Shown: positions 36,801-48,229 of the stretch, in pieces
How positions within the stretch are numbered: position 1 is the stretch's first letter
Layout of the letters: the number at the start of each line of letters is the position of its first letter
Assembly (NCBI GenBank): GCA_000310025.1
Contig: FN648069.1
Span: forward strand, 412,960-476,959
Direction: 5' to 3'
Length of the DNA: 64,000 nt
Source: Ectocarpus siliculosus
Lineage: Eukaryota; Sar; Phaeophyceae; Ectocarpales; Ectocarpaceae
Notes under the pieces: model-generated
What the model saw: the letters and a program-made list of their open reading frames with translations, nothing else
The model's database searches: none
Told to the model about the DNA's origin: nothing
Program-made: the position numbers and the translations under genes

Positions 36801-39800
36801 TTGTTGGACATTGGTCTTTGTGAGAATTATGTGTTCCAAGCCTCTACGCTGGGAAAGCACTGACGCCAGCCGGACCAAATACACCTATGAATAAAGGTCT
36901 TCATGTGAACTCTGTAGAGAACGTCCTTGTACAGTGCACATAGCCTGAACGACGGTTTGAATTTGTTCTCGTAAACGTTTCGTCCGATGGCAGCCCAAAG
37001 GACATTTTCTCTCTTCAGGAAGCTAATACATTAAATGGCCCCCTCCCGTTCCGTCCCGTTCCGTCCCGTTCCGTCCCGTCCCGTCCCGTCCCCCCCCTAC
37101 ATCCACAATGATCGCCTTGGAACTCTCCCCTCTAGGCCCAAGGAGCAAACGTTGCCTCGTCCAAGATGAAGGAGGCTAAGGGGCAGAAGGCCTACGACTC
37201 GTTCGAGATCGCGGCGAGGACCATGCTCTTCCGGCCGACCTTCACCGTGCTAGCGCCGGAGGACGCGGCTTCGGCATCGTCGGTGCACGCCCTGGTGGGC
37301 CCCGTGCTTTCCCTCCTGGAGGGATGCGAGAACGCAAGGTGTGTGTCTGTGTGTTTATTGTTAGCATCGACCTCTACATCCTGCTGACCAACGAGAAGAC
37401 CTCAGTGCCCGCGGGAAGAATTAGGGTGCCTGGTTGTGAAGTCTTTGTACCAATGAAAACGCTTCGTTGTCTGCGGCGTGCATCCATCTATCACCCAATT
37501 CTTGGACCGATCGCTCACGGCCTTCTTATGCTTGTGGTTTCGGGCGTCTTCGTTTCAGGTCGGTGGGAAAGGCTAACGAGGCCCTCACAAGGATCGGGAT
37601 GGGCCTGGCGGCTAACCCCAGCGTGACGGAGTCGGAGATGCTCCTCTACGTTCACGCGACCGTGGCGCCGTTCCTTCTCCCCCAGGTGACCTCATCGCCC
37701 TAGTGACGTCATCACCCAAGTAGAGACGTCTTTACTCTAGTGACGTCATCATCCATGATCGTCAACACGCTAGTGATGTCACTATGGTGGTGGCGTCACC
37801 ACCCTAGTGACGTCATCACCACCCTAGTGATGTCATCACCCTAGTGACGTCGTCACCCTAGTGACGTCATTACTCTAGTGACGTCATGGGCCATGGCGTC
37901 CGGAGCATATGCTTCTCTCCTTCACCACCGTTGCCCTTGGTACACCTGTATACACCTGTAAACACTCGTACCCGCTTTAACAGCAAAAACTTTTGAAGCG
38001 AGGAAATGTCCTCAACCACATACCCTCCTGCTGCTGTAATAATTATACCCTCCTGCTGCTGTATTTTGGTTGTTTTTTCCTTTCTAGCTTCGTCAAGCTT
38101 GTTTCGATTTCATCCTTGCTGTGCGCCGCCCCCCCCCTTGTTGTTCCGCCGTCTGTCAATATTCTTTTTTTTTCGGGGGACCTTTGGAGACAGACGTCGG
38201 AGGAGGACGACGACGACGAGATGGAAGAGGGAGACAGCGAAGACAGCAGCGACAGCGACAGTGGTGCGGAGGGGCCGACCGCCGCGAGAAAGAAGGCCAA
38301 ACGGGGCTCCGCTGGCGGCGGGGCGTCGTCCTCCGCCCGGCAGGTATGTGGGTAGATTTTATTTCTGCCGGACCCCGGCTCCTTCACCCGAAATTGTGTG
38401 ATTGTCCCGCTCGCCAATTGTTTTGTTTGATCCTTCGCCTCGATGTTTTGGCTTGGTATAACAGGAGTCAGTCTGATGAAACGTCCTAAACGTCCTAACC
38501 GTTGGAATCACAGCGGTCAGTGTTAGTGTTGATGAATCCTCCTCATTCTTGGTATATAATCATACAATAGCAGTCAGTGTTGATGAGCCCTCCTCAACCT
38601 CGCTTTGAAATCAGAGCCCCCACAACTCGCCTAGAACTGGTGAATATTTCCTCACCTATGCATATTCTTCCTCTGTCCCATAAGTCTAGTCCGGTATGGG
38701 TGACAAGTCTTTCGTGTACTCAGAGGTTGATCCAAACCTTATAGTTGGATTCGTTGGAAAGCTGGCGCGTAGACGATGCTGATGAAAAAAAAGAAAAAAT
38801 TGTGCTTGTCTACAAACATTAAGGTCTGAAACACCCCATTTTGGGAAAAGTTGTTATGCTTGCAGATTGGGTCTGAGTAGTGTAGAACGTCTAAGTGTAA
38901 TGGTTTTAGTGTGGAACCCCCACGTGTCTTGGTTTTAGTGTGGTTCCCCAAATGTCTTGGTTTTAGTGTGGGTTCACTATTATACTGCTTGTATTATGAG
39001 GGGACGTGACATGGATCGTTGAGGAGCGAGGGGACAGGTTTCGGGTTCGGGATAATTATTGTTTTTTTTGCCTTGTTTTGGGTTAATGCACCCACCCTCC
39101 CGCTGGAAGGCGTTAAATACGGCCATTTTTGGCCTGACTACTTTTTTGTCAGTCGTTAGCCCATGCAGGGTAGTGCGCAAGAAGAAAAAAAAAATGTACT
39201 TCAAGTATGTATTCTCAACAAACGGCCCGTAGTTCAACCCCCGCCTCCAAGGTCCACCCCGTCCCTCACTCGCGTGGTCATGGAAAAACATTCCTCCCCT
39301 CCCAATCTCACCTACTTCCTTGCCTTCCCGTCTCCCCTCCACCGAAATAACAACAACAAAAAAGTGGATGGCCTCTGAGGGTAACCTGAAGGGGCACTCC
39401 CGCCTCGCTGCCGCCGGCGAGAAGCGTCGGCGAGAGTGGGAGTCGGTACAAGTCTTGGACGGCGCCAGCGCTCCCAAGCACACCGGGCGTGACCGTCACG
39501 ACGGCCGCGCCGCCGGCCGCCAGCGTCCGACCGTGGGGGGTTCCGCCGCATCATCACCTTCGTCGTCGCGGGTGAGGGGGGTCGACCTGGGCGACCCCGC
39601 GGCGCTCGGGGCGGTGACGCTGGCGATGGGGCTGCTGCACTCGAGGCTGAAGGCGGAGGCGACGGCAAGGGGAGCCGGCAGACGGGCGGCGGCGATGAAT
39701 AGGAGAGGGGAGGCGGTGCGGGCCATGGCGGACCCGTTCGTCCCGCTGCTAACGAGGTCCGGTATGGGTTACTTTCTACATACCGAGTGTTAGATGTTGA

Positions 39801-42800
39801 GAATGAAATACATTGTAGATAGCGTTCAAGCAAGCCCTGGCGTATGTATGCGTACGTGCAGTACTGTAGTTCGAACTTGCATTTCCCTTGTTTTGGGGGG
39901 CAAGAGACTGTGAGCTCCCACGGAGNNNNNNNNNNNNNNNNNNNNNNNNNNNNNNNNNNNNNNNNNNNNNNNNNNNNNNNNNNNNNNNNNNNNNNNNNNN
40001 NNNNNNNNNNNNNNNNNNNNNNNNNNNNNNNNNCCAGGGGGGCCCGGAATCCCTGTCACCCCCCCCCCCCCCCCCTCGTTTTTGTTGCGCCGCTGCTGAC
40101 CTGACCCCCTCTCCTCCTCATCGCCCGCCCGCCTGCACATACCCGCCCGCGTGCATACACAAAACACATAATCCATGTGCATCGCTATGAACTCCCACAC
40201 CCATCTCGAGGACGCGTGGTCAATGGTCTAACCGCTAACGCATGCAAAACATGAGTATGCCCCTCCCGTCACCCTCCCGTCCCCGCCGCCGGCGCGTGCA
40301 CGGAAAAAACTGTAGGTGCATCGGTAAGAACCCGCACACCCCGGTGGTCCTCCTCTCCCTAAAGAGCCTGGGCTACCTGCTCCACTGGGACCTGCCGTCG
40401 ATGAAGCGTTGCGCTCCCCTCGTGGGGAGGCACGTGCTCGCCCGACTTGTGAGGGGAGGGGTCGGCGGTATCAGAGGAGAGATGGGCCAGGCGTGCTTCA
40501 AGGCTCTGTCGATGCTGTTCAAGAGCCAGGTGCAGGTGTTTGGGGTCCCTGGTGAGGAGGCCGGGCGGCGGAAGGGGAGGGGGGGGGGGTTGTTTGGCCT
40601 GGCGCCGAAGCGGCTGAGGGCCCTCCTGGTGGTGTTGCAGATGGCGGTGGCGGAGACAGAGCACCAGATCGCCACCTTCACGCTGATCAAGGCCGTGGTT
40701 GCCCGGAGAGTCATGCTTCCAGAGGTCCGTGTTAGTTTTATTCTCTTCTGAGGCACGTCGATAGGGCTGGAAGTAGTAGGTTGGGCGGTCATGGGCTCGA
40801 ATACAGGACCGCGCGGACACGGCAGAGAAAAGCCCCCAATCTCCTCGTTTGGCACCACATCCATCACGATAGAAGTTCGAGCTGTCTACCGTAGGTTGTG
40901 TAAGTTGCCACACCCCATGAACTGAATTTCAAAGCTCGAGTAGTTGCCTGAAGAGCCATGCTGCCCGATATCGGTGTTGGTGTTGCGTGAGGCGTCTCAT
41001 CATGTAATGTGATGCGCAGCAGTTGAGCTAACGTAGGTGACGCAAGATACCACACACCCCGGACTGCCCGGTTTGCAGAGCTCGATTCCTCCACGACGAA
41101 GAGAGAGGATGCTGCCACAATCGAGTAATGTGTTGTCGGAGAGTTCTGGGCAAGACGGTTCCAACGCATCCCGCCATTTTTGGCGGCACCGTCACTGCTG
41201 TTGCTGCTGCAGCGTAAGCTGGCTTTGAAAATTGGTCCAGTGCGTGTTACCTTTTGCAACCGACGGTATTTCTGTACGGCTAAAGTTTTACGTGTTTTGC
41301 TGCGTCCTGCTGACTGTTGTAACGGTGAAAGCAAACGTGTTTTGCTGCGCCCTACGGACTGTCGAGCCTTTTTTGTCTGGCATATGTTTCCTTAACTGCG
41401 CGGGCCCGCACTACCGCTGCTGTATGTGACCGACGGCAGGTGTACGACCTCATGACCAAGCTTGCCGAACTAGCGGTCACGAGCCACCGACCGACGCTGC
41501 GCGCCACCTCCGGCCAGACCTTCCTGACCTTCCTCCTGCACTACCCCCTGGGGGAGAAACGGCTGCAGTTTCACCTCAACCAGGTCCGTCGGTGATTGGT
41601 TGACTTTGCGTGCGGGGGGGCCGGGTTGGAGGAGCCACGGGTGCTGTATGCCGTGCCCCTGCTGTTGTCTGCAGGAAATGTTGAGACTTTTTAGTGGGGT
41701 GCTTGAACGGAGCGATCAAGTCGAGAGACAACAAACGTGTACCTGGTAGACAAAATGTTTAGTTTTTGTTTCGAGGACGATGTCTCGATATGTAGCGCAC
41801 ACGGGGGTGGCTTCATATTTAACGCCGAGGGTGAGGCTGCTACGGCTGTTTGAGCGAAGTTTCTTCTTCGAGCTGCGTTGTATACCTTGTTCTGAAGCGT
41901 TTCTTGCCCTCTGGTTGTCCTCAACACTACGTGTGACAGCTTTTGATATGCCCCAAGAAGACGACTGTCATGGCCTTTTTGCCGCCCGTTTACCTTCTCC
42001 GTTGCTTGCACAAAGTTCTCTCCCTCGCTTTGCCCTGTCAACCCCCCGCGCGCTCAAGAACATTGTTCCTACTAGATAGATAGTTTAAAACACTTTTTTG
42101 AGCCTCCTTTGGCAAAGTAGCAAGGAACGATTGGCCATCGGTGATCGGTCCTGTAGGAACACTGCTCCTCTCGAGGACGCGTGGCCAATGGTCTAGCAAC
42201 TACAGCATCGTTCTGAAACATGAGTACACCCCACCCCCCCTGCTTCAATTTGTCCCGACCAATCAGATCGTCAGCGGGGTCTCCTACGAGCACGCCGAGG
42301 GGCGCCTCGCGGCACTCAACCTGTGCTCCCAGCTCCTCCGACGGCTCCCGGAGCCCAACCTCGACCAGCTCTCCAGCGTCTTCTACCTCGCCCTGGTGGT
42401 TCGCCTGGTCAGCGACCAAGCGGGGGAGTGCCGCGCCGCCGCGTCCACCGCCGTCCGGACCCTTCTTGACCGCGTGTCCCCCGCTGTGTTCCAGGAGCTC
42501 TTGGAGTTCACGGGGCAGTGGTTCGGGGAGAAGGATGCGGGGGCCCCGTCGGGGGCGGGGGGGGGGGAAGAAGACCCCGGGCTCCGGCGAACGGCCGCTC
42601 AGGCCTGCGGGATTTTCGTACAGGCGAGGCCGGAGCTCGTGCGGAAGGCGGCGGGGACCGGCGGCGGGGGCCGGTTGCCTTGGATGCTGTCGGCGCTGTC
42701 CTTGATGCTCCCGCGGCGAGCCGCCGAAGTCATTGCCGCGGCCAGGAGCGCGGGCTGGGGGGACGCCGGCGGTTCAGTTGGCGCCGCCGCGGGGTCTTGC

Positions 42801-45800
42801 GGCGGCGGCGGCGGAGCGGATGGTGAATGGGAAGGCGTTTACCACGCCGTCCTGTCCATAGGGAAGGCTTTCGACGCCCTACCGGGGGCGTGCAACACCG
42901 CCCTCAGCGGCGTCGGCGGCGGTGGCGGCGATGAAGATGATGGGCTGTTCGATCGGCTACTGGAGGTGTTGCTGTACCCGCATGCCTGGGTGCGCCTCGC
43001 GGCCGCCCGCGTTTGGGGATCGTTCTTCTCGAAGAGGGATCCAGGGACCCTGGCCGTAAACACCGGCGGTGGCGGCGGCCAAGTAGAGGGAAGCCAGACA
43101 CCGAAGCGAGTCCAAGGTGGCTCAACACCCGGGAAGTTGAAAGGGAAAGGCCGAGGCCAGCGGCGGGGTGATGTTGCCGGGGAGGGAGCTGGGGTAGGCG
43201 ACGGGGGGCAGGAGTTCGCTTCGAAGGAGACGTGTCCTGTTCCGCCTGTGCCAGAACCTGTGCTCTCAGCTCAACAGGTCGCAGGTGCGTGTCACAGGGA
43301 GGCAGTAGATGAGAGTGCTGCTGCTGTCGCGGGGGGGAGGGCGTGAACGCTTTCGTGTCATAGGCGTGTGTGTGCCCGCTAAGATGTATGTTGCTGCTCC
43401 GCCCCCCCTCCCCAGCTCCACCCGGTGTGTTTGCCGTGGTCGTGTCTGCGTTCGGTGGAGCAGACGCCGGGATGTTGATGGAATGATGGTCACCTATATC
43501 TACACTTTTGAGAAAAGTACTATTGGAGACCAAGGAGGGAGGGGGGGGGCAGAGAGAGAAAACATCTCGTGTGAGGCTAATTTGTCGTCCCAGGGCGTTT
43601 CAGAAGGGCAAATCAGGCGTGGACCGTTCGCGTGATGCTCAAAACTCTCCCATAATCTCAAAAGAGAGTCATCGTGTGCACAAGGGACGCAAGAAGTAGT
43701 TTGTTGGGGGAAGAAAATTCCTCTCGGTTGCTTCAGTTTCATCTCTCATTTCCCAACTCATTTTTGCTTCATTTTGTACAAGGACGCCAGTATCGAGTTT
43801 TTTCCGGTGGAGCTTTCCAGGAAATTTGCTCTTGGCTGATTTATTTTCATCTCTCAATTCCCCACCTTGCACAGGTGGACCCGAAACTGACGGACCAGTG
43901 CGTCAAGAACCTGGTGTTTATCGGCCGTGCGATGCACCTCAACCCGGAGCTGTGCTTCGCCGAGGACGCCGGCGAAGAAGAAAACGCTTCTGGGACGGAA
44001 AGCCCGGCGATGGAAGAAGCAAGCGACAGCGAGGGGGTTGATGATGACGGCGGAGATGACGTCGCCGCCACCGCCGCCGATTCTGCCGATTCTTCTGCTG
44101 CCGGCGGCGGTAAGGCTACCACGTCCGGTGCCGCAGACCCGTTGAGATGGGTGTTCAACCGCATGTCCCACATGGTGGTGCACAAGGGAGAGGCACGGAG
44201 GCGAGCGGTGTTCAGCTGGTTCCTGGCGATGGTGGCCGTCCACGACCCCGCCGTTTCCGTGGCCCACCTGAAGCTCATGCTTCTGCCGCTGCGGAGAGCG
44301 GTGTTAGACGCCGAGGCGGGCGGGGTGGAGCACAAGGCTGGGGGGTCTCATGCCGGCGGTGGCGGTAGCGGTGGCGGGGGAGGGAGCGCAGCTGCTGAGA
44401 AGGAGCAAACTGCTGCGGAGCTAGCGACGGAGGTGAGTGGAGAGTGGCGCTCAAACGGAGCAGGTACTAGAGAGTGGTTGTCAGAAGGTGCAGACAGCTG
44501 TTGCGTTGCCACTTTCCGATCGCCAGAGCGTCTTTCGAAAGGTGCAGCTATATTGGCGTTGTCACTGCCGGGTGGTCCAAGCGGCGAGACTTGCTTTCCG
44601 TTGTTCCCCTCTTCGACGTGTGTTCCCGCCCGTTTGGCCGCTCCGCCGCCGTCCCCCGTCTCGTCCTGTCGACGACGCGTGATCAATGGTCTACCGTATA
44701 CGACTCAAGATAACGCACTCCCTGGACTGATTTTCAGAGCTCGCGTACTCGACGACGAAGAAGATGCACAAACGAAACGATACGTTTTCGGGAAAGCTCT
44801 CGTCGAGACGGCTTCAGCGCCACCGTTTTTGGCGCTGTGACTCTTTTTGCTGTTGAGAAGTCTAGCTTTGAAACTCGGTCCAGGGGGTGTGTTATCTTGT
44901 GTCGTATACGGTAACCGCTAATGCATGCAAAACGTGAGAGTACGCACCCCCCCATCGTTTTGCCGCCTCACCCCAAGGTGATGGAACTCCTGGAGGAGAA
45001 GGTTGGCAGCGGCCGCTTCCTCGAGGCCTTGACGGGAGTCAACATGGAGATCTCTCGGAAGCGGGTGGAGCGAAAGCGGCAGCGTGCGGTGGAGAAGGCC
45101 ACGGATCCGGCTGCGGCGGCAGAGCGGCGAAGGGAACGCACAGAAGCCGGGAAGGTGAGCTATCACAGGACAGAGTTCGAGGGTTGAAAACGCGAAGTTG
45201 TCGTTAGCTCTCCGAGAGAAGCGACCACTCCAAAGGGTTACTCCAGATATGATGCCCCCGACATACGGGAACATAAACGCCTGTGGCAAATTTGACGTTT
45301 CTGCTACTACCTTGTGGAGACGTGCGCGTGCCCACATGGATGTTCGACGATTCGAGACGCAAACTTGACGACTGGTACGTTAGCTCTCCGAGAAAGTGAC
45401 CACTCCATCGGGGTCCCCCAGATCTGATACCCCAAGATGCAACAACATAAAACACCTCTCGCAAGTTCGACCGGTTCAATAAACAGCGTGCGCCGCCTGA
45501 TGTGTAAACAAACTTCCTCTAAAATACGATTAAGTTTCACGAGTTGTGGAGATGTGCGCGTGCCCACATCGATGCTCGCTTTGTCTTGTTGAGTGTGGTG
45601 CAACAGAAGGACGATCGTGACTGACGACAGAAAGAGAGGGACATGCCAAGATCTACAAGAGGACGATAACTGTTTGGTAGCGGAGAGCAATCGGCGCCAC
45701 ATTCTTGGGGAAGTAAAATGGACGTATGAATGCCTCTCTGCTCCTTGTGCTCGAGCTCGCTGCGAGTCATAGGCATTCTTTACCTCTCTGGCTCGCATCA

Positions 45801-46178
45801 TCTCAAGACTGAACCCACAAGGCCAACTTTCTGATCACCACACATGCCTCTCTTACCCACTCGCCCCGCCGTCCCTCCGAACCAACTTCTTGGCAGATCC
45901 AGAAGCGGAGAAAGGTGGAAGAGTCGGCCAAGCTCCGAGGAGGGACCAAGCGCATGCGAATGGGGGGCATAGGCATATCCGGCCCTGGCGCCTCAAGGAA
46001 TGGAGGGGGGCGCGGTGGACGAGATAGCAGTAGGGGCGGTATGAGGGGGGGGCGGGGTGGCGGCAGAGGCACGGGGCAGGGGCGAGGTGGTGGTGGGCGT
46101 TTTGGTGGGAGAGGGGAGGGGAGGGGAAGAGGCGAGGGCGGTGGTAGGGGCGGAGGCGGCGGACGTTGTCGACGATAA
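24880..46178 (+). CDS. UTP20: UTP20 (DRIM), U3 small-subunit processome scaffold
   Basis: Twenty exons: 24880-25134, 25542-25643, 26646-27128, 27275-28384, 28764-28828, about 29128-29691, 30155-31205, 31634-32086, 32350-35589, 36112-36459, 37136-37338, 37559-37685, 38194-38343, about 39365-39756, 40316-40724, 41440-41583, 42267-43284, 43875-44432, 44978-45154 and 45897-46178 (TAA); about 3,709 residues against roughly 2,800 in animals. UTP20-like blocks occur in order: N-terminal KRIDVDVAHKV and PLVQSLPELLHH; ARDLQSSFFPHFP; LGLLRVKFSAVWP; ELRTCLVTGYQLHVRTFTLH; YDLMTKLAEL and LLHYPLGEKRLQFHLNQIV; C-terminal RKRVERKRQRAVEKATDP. UTP20 is a nucleolar HEAT-repeat protein needed for 18S rRNA maturation. 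The extra length is Gly/Ala/acidic low complexity, plus an RGG-type tail. Exon 5 and the starts of exons 6 and 14 are least certain. Exon 8 ends at a GC donor; exon 17 has one surplus base. Confidence 0.88.
25738..26000. mobile_element. MITE copy, degraded
   Basis: It shares TTCCACGACGAAGAGGATGC and GAGAGCTCTCGACGACGAGA with the intact element at 44694-44911. The right end GGTCAAGGGGTGTGGTAGC is a mutated terminal repeat. It lies in UTP20 intron 2. Confidence 0.55.
37045..37092. repeat. CCGTT/CCGTC pentanucleotide repeat
   Basis: About nine copies of a CCCGT-type pentamer in UTP20 intron 10, close to the acceptor of exon 11. Confidence 0.9.
37686..37890. repeat. TAGTGACGTCATCACCC minisatellite
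   Basis: Around ten units of 16-18 bp, several with the palindrome TGACGTCA intact and others at one mismatch (TGATGTCA, TGACGTCG). The array starts at the exon 12 donor of UTP20, where GTGACCTCATCGCCC is itself a diverged unit. TGACGTCA is the CRE/ATF bZIP consensus, but an intronic tandem array does not by itself imply regulation. Confidence 0.85.
39926..40033. other. Assembly gap (108 N)
   Basis: It lies in UTP20 intron 14, followed within 35 bp by a long C run. The exons on both sides join in frame, so no exon need be missing. Confidence 0.98.
40205..40262 (+). repeat. Pre-acceptor intronic repeat, empty MITE site
   Basis: The sequence TCGAGGACGCGTGGTCAATG, then GTCTAACCGCTAACGCATGC and AAAACATGAGTA, ends about 54 bp before UTP20 exon 15. 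Related copies precede exon 17 (42171-42235) and exon 19 (44668-44955, split by a MITE). The TA at 40229-40230 is the uninterrupted counterpart of the MITE target. Confidence 0.75.
40889..40990. mobile_element. MITE fragment (left terminus)
   Basis: CCGTAGGTTGTGTAAGTTGC then CACACCCCATGAACTGA matches the terminal repeat of the 44694 element (same order of CCGTA, AAG, CACNCCC, GAACTGA). The body fades out before the next copy. Confidence 0.5.
41031..41266. mobile_element. MITE copy in UTP20 intron 15
   Basis: It begins after TA with ACGTAGGTGACGCAAGATAC and ends with a mutated inverted repeat, GGTCCAGTGCGTGTTACC to CGACGG before TA. The body has CTCCACGACGAAGAGAG and GCCATTTTTGGCGGCACCGT, as in the other copies. 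Confidence 0.65.
42171..42235 (+). repeat. Pre-acceptor intronic repeat, second copy
   Basis: CTCGAGGACGCGTGGCCAAT, then GGTCTAGCAACTACAGCATC and AAACATGAGTACACC, lies upstream of the C-rich tract of UTP20 exon 17. It is homologous to 40205-40262. Confidence 0.75.
44694..44911. mobile_element. MITE with TA target duplication, 218 bp
   Basis: The ends are inverted repeats: left CCGTATACGACTCAAGATAA then CGCACTCCCTGGACTGA; right (reverse complement) CCGTATACGACACAAGATAA then CACACCCCCTGGACCGA. TA flanks both sides (44692-44693 and 44912-44913). The host sequence GATCAATGGTC-TA-ACCGCTAATGC matches the unfilled GGTCAATGGTC-TA-ACCGCTAACGC at 40219-40240, so the insertion event is visible. No coding capacity. 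TA duplication fits a Tc1/mariner-mobilised MITE. Confidence 0.85.
45200..45580. repeat. Intronic long repeat, two to three copies
   Basis: GTTAGCTCTCCGAGA(GA)A, GCGACCACTCCA, CAGAT(A/C)TGATNCCCC and GGAGACGTGCGCGTGCCCAC-like blocks recur at about 170-bp spacing in the last UTP20 intron. Confidence 0.7.
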
Positions 46179-48229
46179 GGGACCCGGTTGTCGTCGTTTA
46201 GCAAGCACGTTGTAGCGAGGGAGCCGGCGATGAGGATTGGCTTGTCAAGGAATGAGAGGGCGACTAGGAGAGAATCTTTGTGCGCTTTGCGGAACAAAAA
46301 ATGGCGCACCGATGCGGATTCGGATTCAATGTTTTCGACGTTTAATTCGCGAAGGTGCGTTGAGTCCCAAGCTGAAGTCATGCTGCGGAAGTCAGCCACC
46401 AGGACAGGCCCTCTCACAGCCGGTCAGAGACAATTGTCCAACCTACCCTCTAATTGTGACGCGAAGAGTGCCCATACCATACATACTGTCTGACTCCCGG
46501 CTGGTTAGCCAACCATACACGTATCCGTAGGTATAGACTGGCGCGCAGAATAGGGAGTAAGGCGAATGGCAACACACACTAATGATCAGATATCCGCAAT
46601 GAGACAGACGGGCGTTTGTTGAGGAAATACCCCCGTTGGTTGGCGATTACGCGCCAAAAAAGACCCAAGCAACGCTGACAAACGTCACGAGATTGCGCTT
46701 TAGTAGTCAAGAAATGCGGCCTCGACAAAAATTGAAAAATCTAAGAACTTGGCCGTAAGAACACGTGCTCAGTTCGATGTGGTCTGGGAACAAGAACCCG
46801 GACATTTATATGTGGTGTACCAACGCGCATACCGAAGAGAACAGAGAGCCCCAAAAGGTGGCCGGTGCAAGTCAAGACCGCATGAACGGGGGGGTGACGA
46901 GAGACCCGTCAATGGAAGGGAACGCACACACTGAAAGTGACATGAACGAACGAAAGGACGAGAGAGAAATCTCGGCAACATTTTTGGATTCGTGCACGAC
47001 GATGAAGTCACCGCTGTCGCATCGCTGAAATAATGTCGATACCATCAGACCTGGGTAATGATATCTTGCGTCACGCGGCGGAAACAGCTCATATTCAAGA
47101 AAAAAACAGACGACTGACCGGAAGGACCTCAATCGCTGATCGACGCGATGCAAGCATGTCACTAAGCCCACCCTTGGGGATAAAACCCTCAAGTCTACCT
47201 CAGGCAGAGGTGCCTCGATGATGACCGATTCTATCGGATCACACGCGACCAAGCTGGTGTCGGTTGTTTCCTCTCCACCAGTCACCGGACTTGAACCGGC
47301 CTCAGCCGTGTATTGGTGGAGCCCTGCGGGCAACTTCAACGCCGAGAAGAGAAGCGAATTTACCCTCACAGACCCCCGCTGCCTCAAATGTTTCCCCAGA
47401 CGGTGAAGGCGCGAAAATGACGAGCCAACAACGCCTGCAGCCACCTTCTCCGATCTTAACGGCCGTGCCGGAACCAGGGAAATGTGCAAGCGGTATTCTA
47501 TAGGAAAACAGAAAACGGCCGAGCATAACTGTACGTCAGTATTTCCTGCCCGCCCATACAGGTTCATCAACGGACCTGACTTCGAGCGCACCACAACCCG
47601 CGTAAAGCTTTCAATAATGGATGTCATTACAGGGTGATCGACACCTCACGACCAGAATCAATCGAATTGCTGTGTTCAGCGGAGTAGCTCGCCCAGAACG
47701 GAGAAAGGTATCTGACCTGTCTGACAAAAGCAACAAATTCAAAGCAACTCGAGTACCTAAGACAACGGCCAATATTGGACAAAACTGATTGCATTGGGAG
47801 GCAATTCCGCTCCCGAGCAAGGTATAGGCCACCACATGCTCAAACCTACCAGATTTGGGATGAACTCACAAGGAAACACGTTACATATACGAGAGAAAAC
47901 ATGTAGGGAAAAACATTAAGAACCCGTGCACTGGAGCGGCGATACCGCCGAATAACGCAAAAAACGGGAAACCGAAAGGATTAGCAAAAGGCGCCGACAG
48001 CGTCGGAAAACATGTAAGGAAGTACAAGGCGCTTGTTGAGAGGATGACCATAATCGCATGGAAAACGGGTAAGCCTGGCGGCACATGCAAGGAAGCGTCT
48101 CCCAAGACCCAACCTAGACGGGTTAGTCTTGCCATATGTAGATAATAAGCTTAAATTTGTTAAGAGTACAACGGAACGGGATGCCCTCTCCCTGTTCTCC
48201 CCCCCATGTTTTAACACTAGCACAACGGA
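46179..48229. other. Intergenic between UTP20 and the kinase gene
   Basis: It holds the 3' flanks of two convergent genes. One minus-strand open frame of 251 codons (46872-47627) is long, but it has no recognisable domain or splice context and its composition is not distinctive, so I do not call it a gene. No clear repeat structure. Confidence 0.4.

Noticed and set aside
46872-47627. 251-codon minus-strand open frame
   Set aside because: No recognisable domain, no splice partners and unremarkable composition; the opposite strand and neighbouring frames are also partly open.
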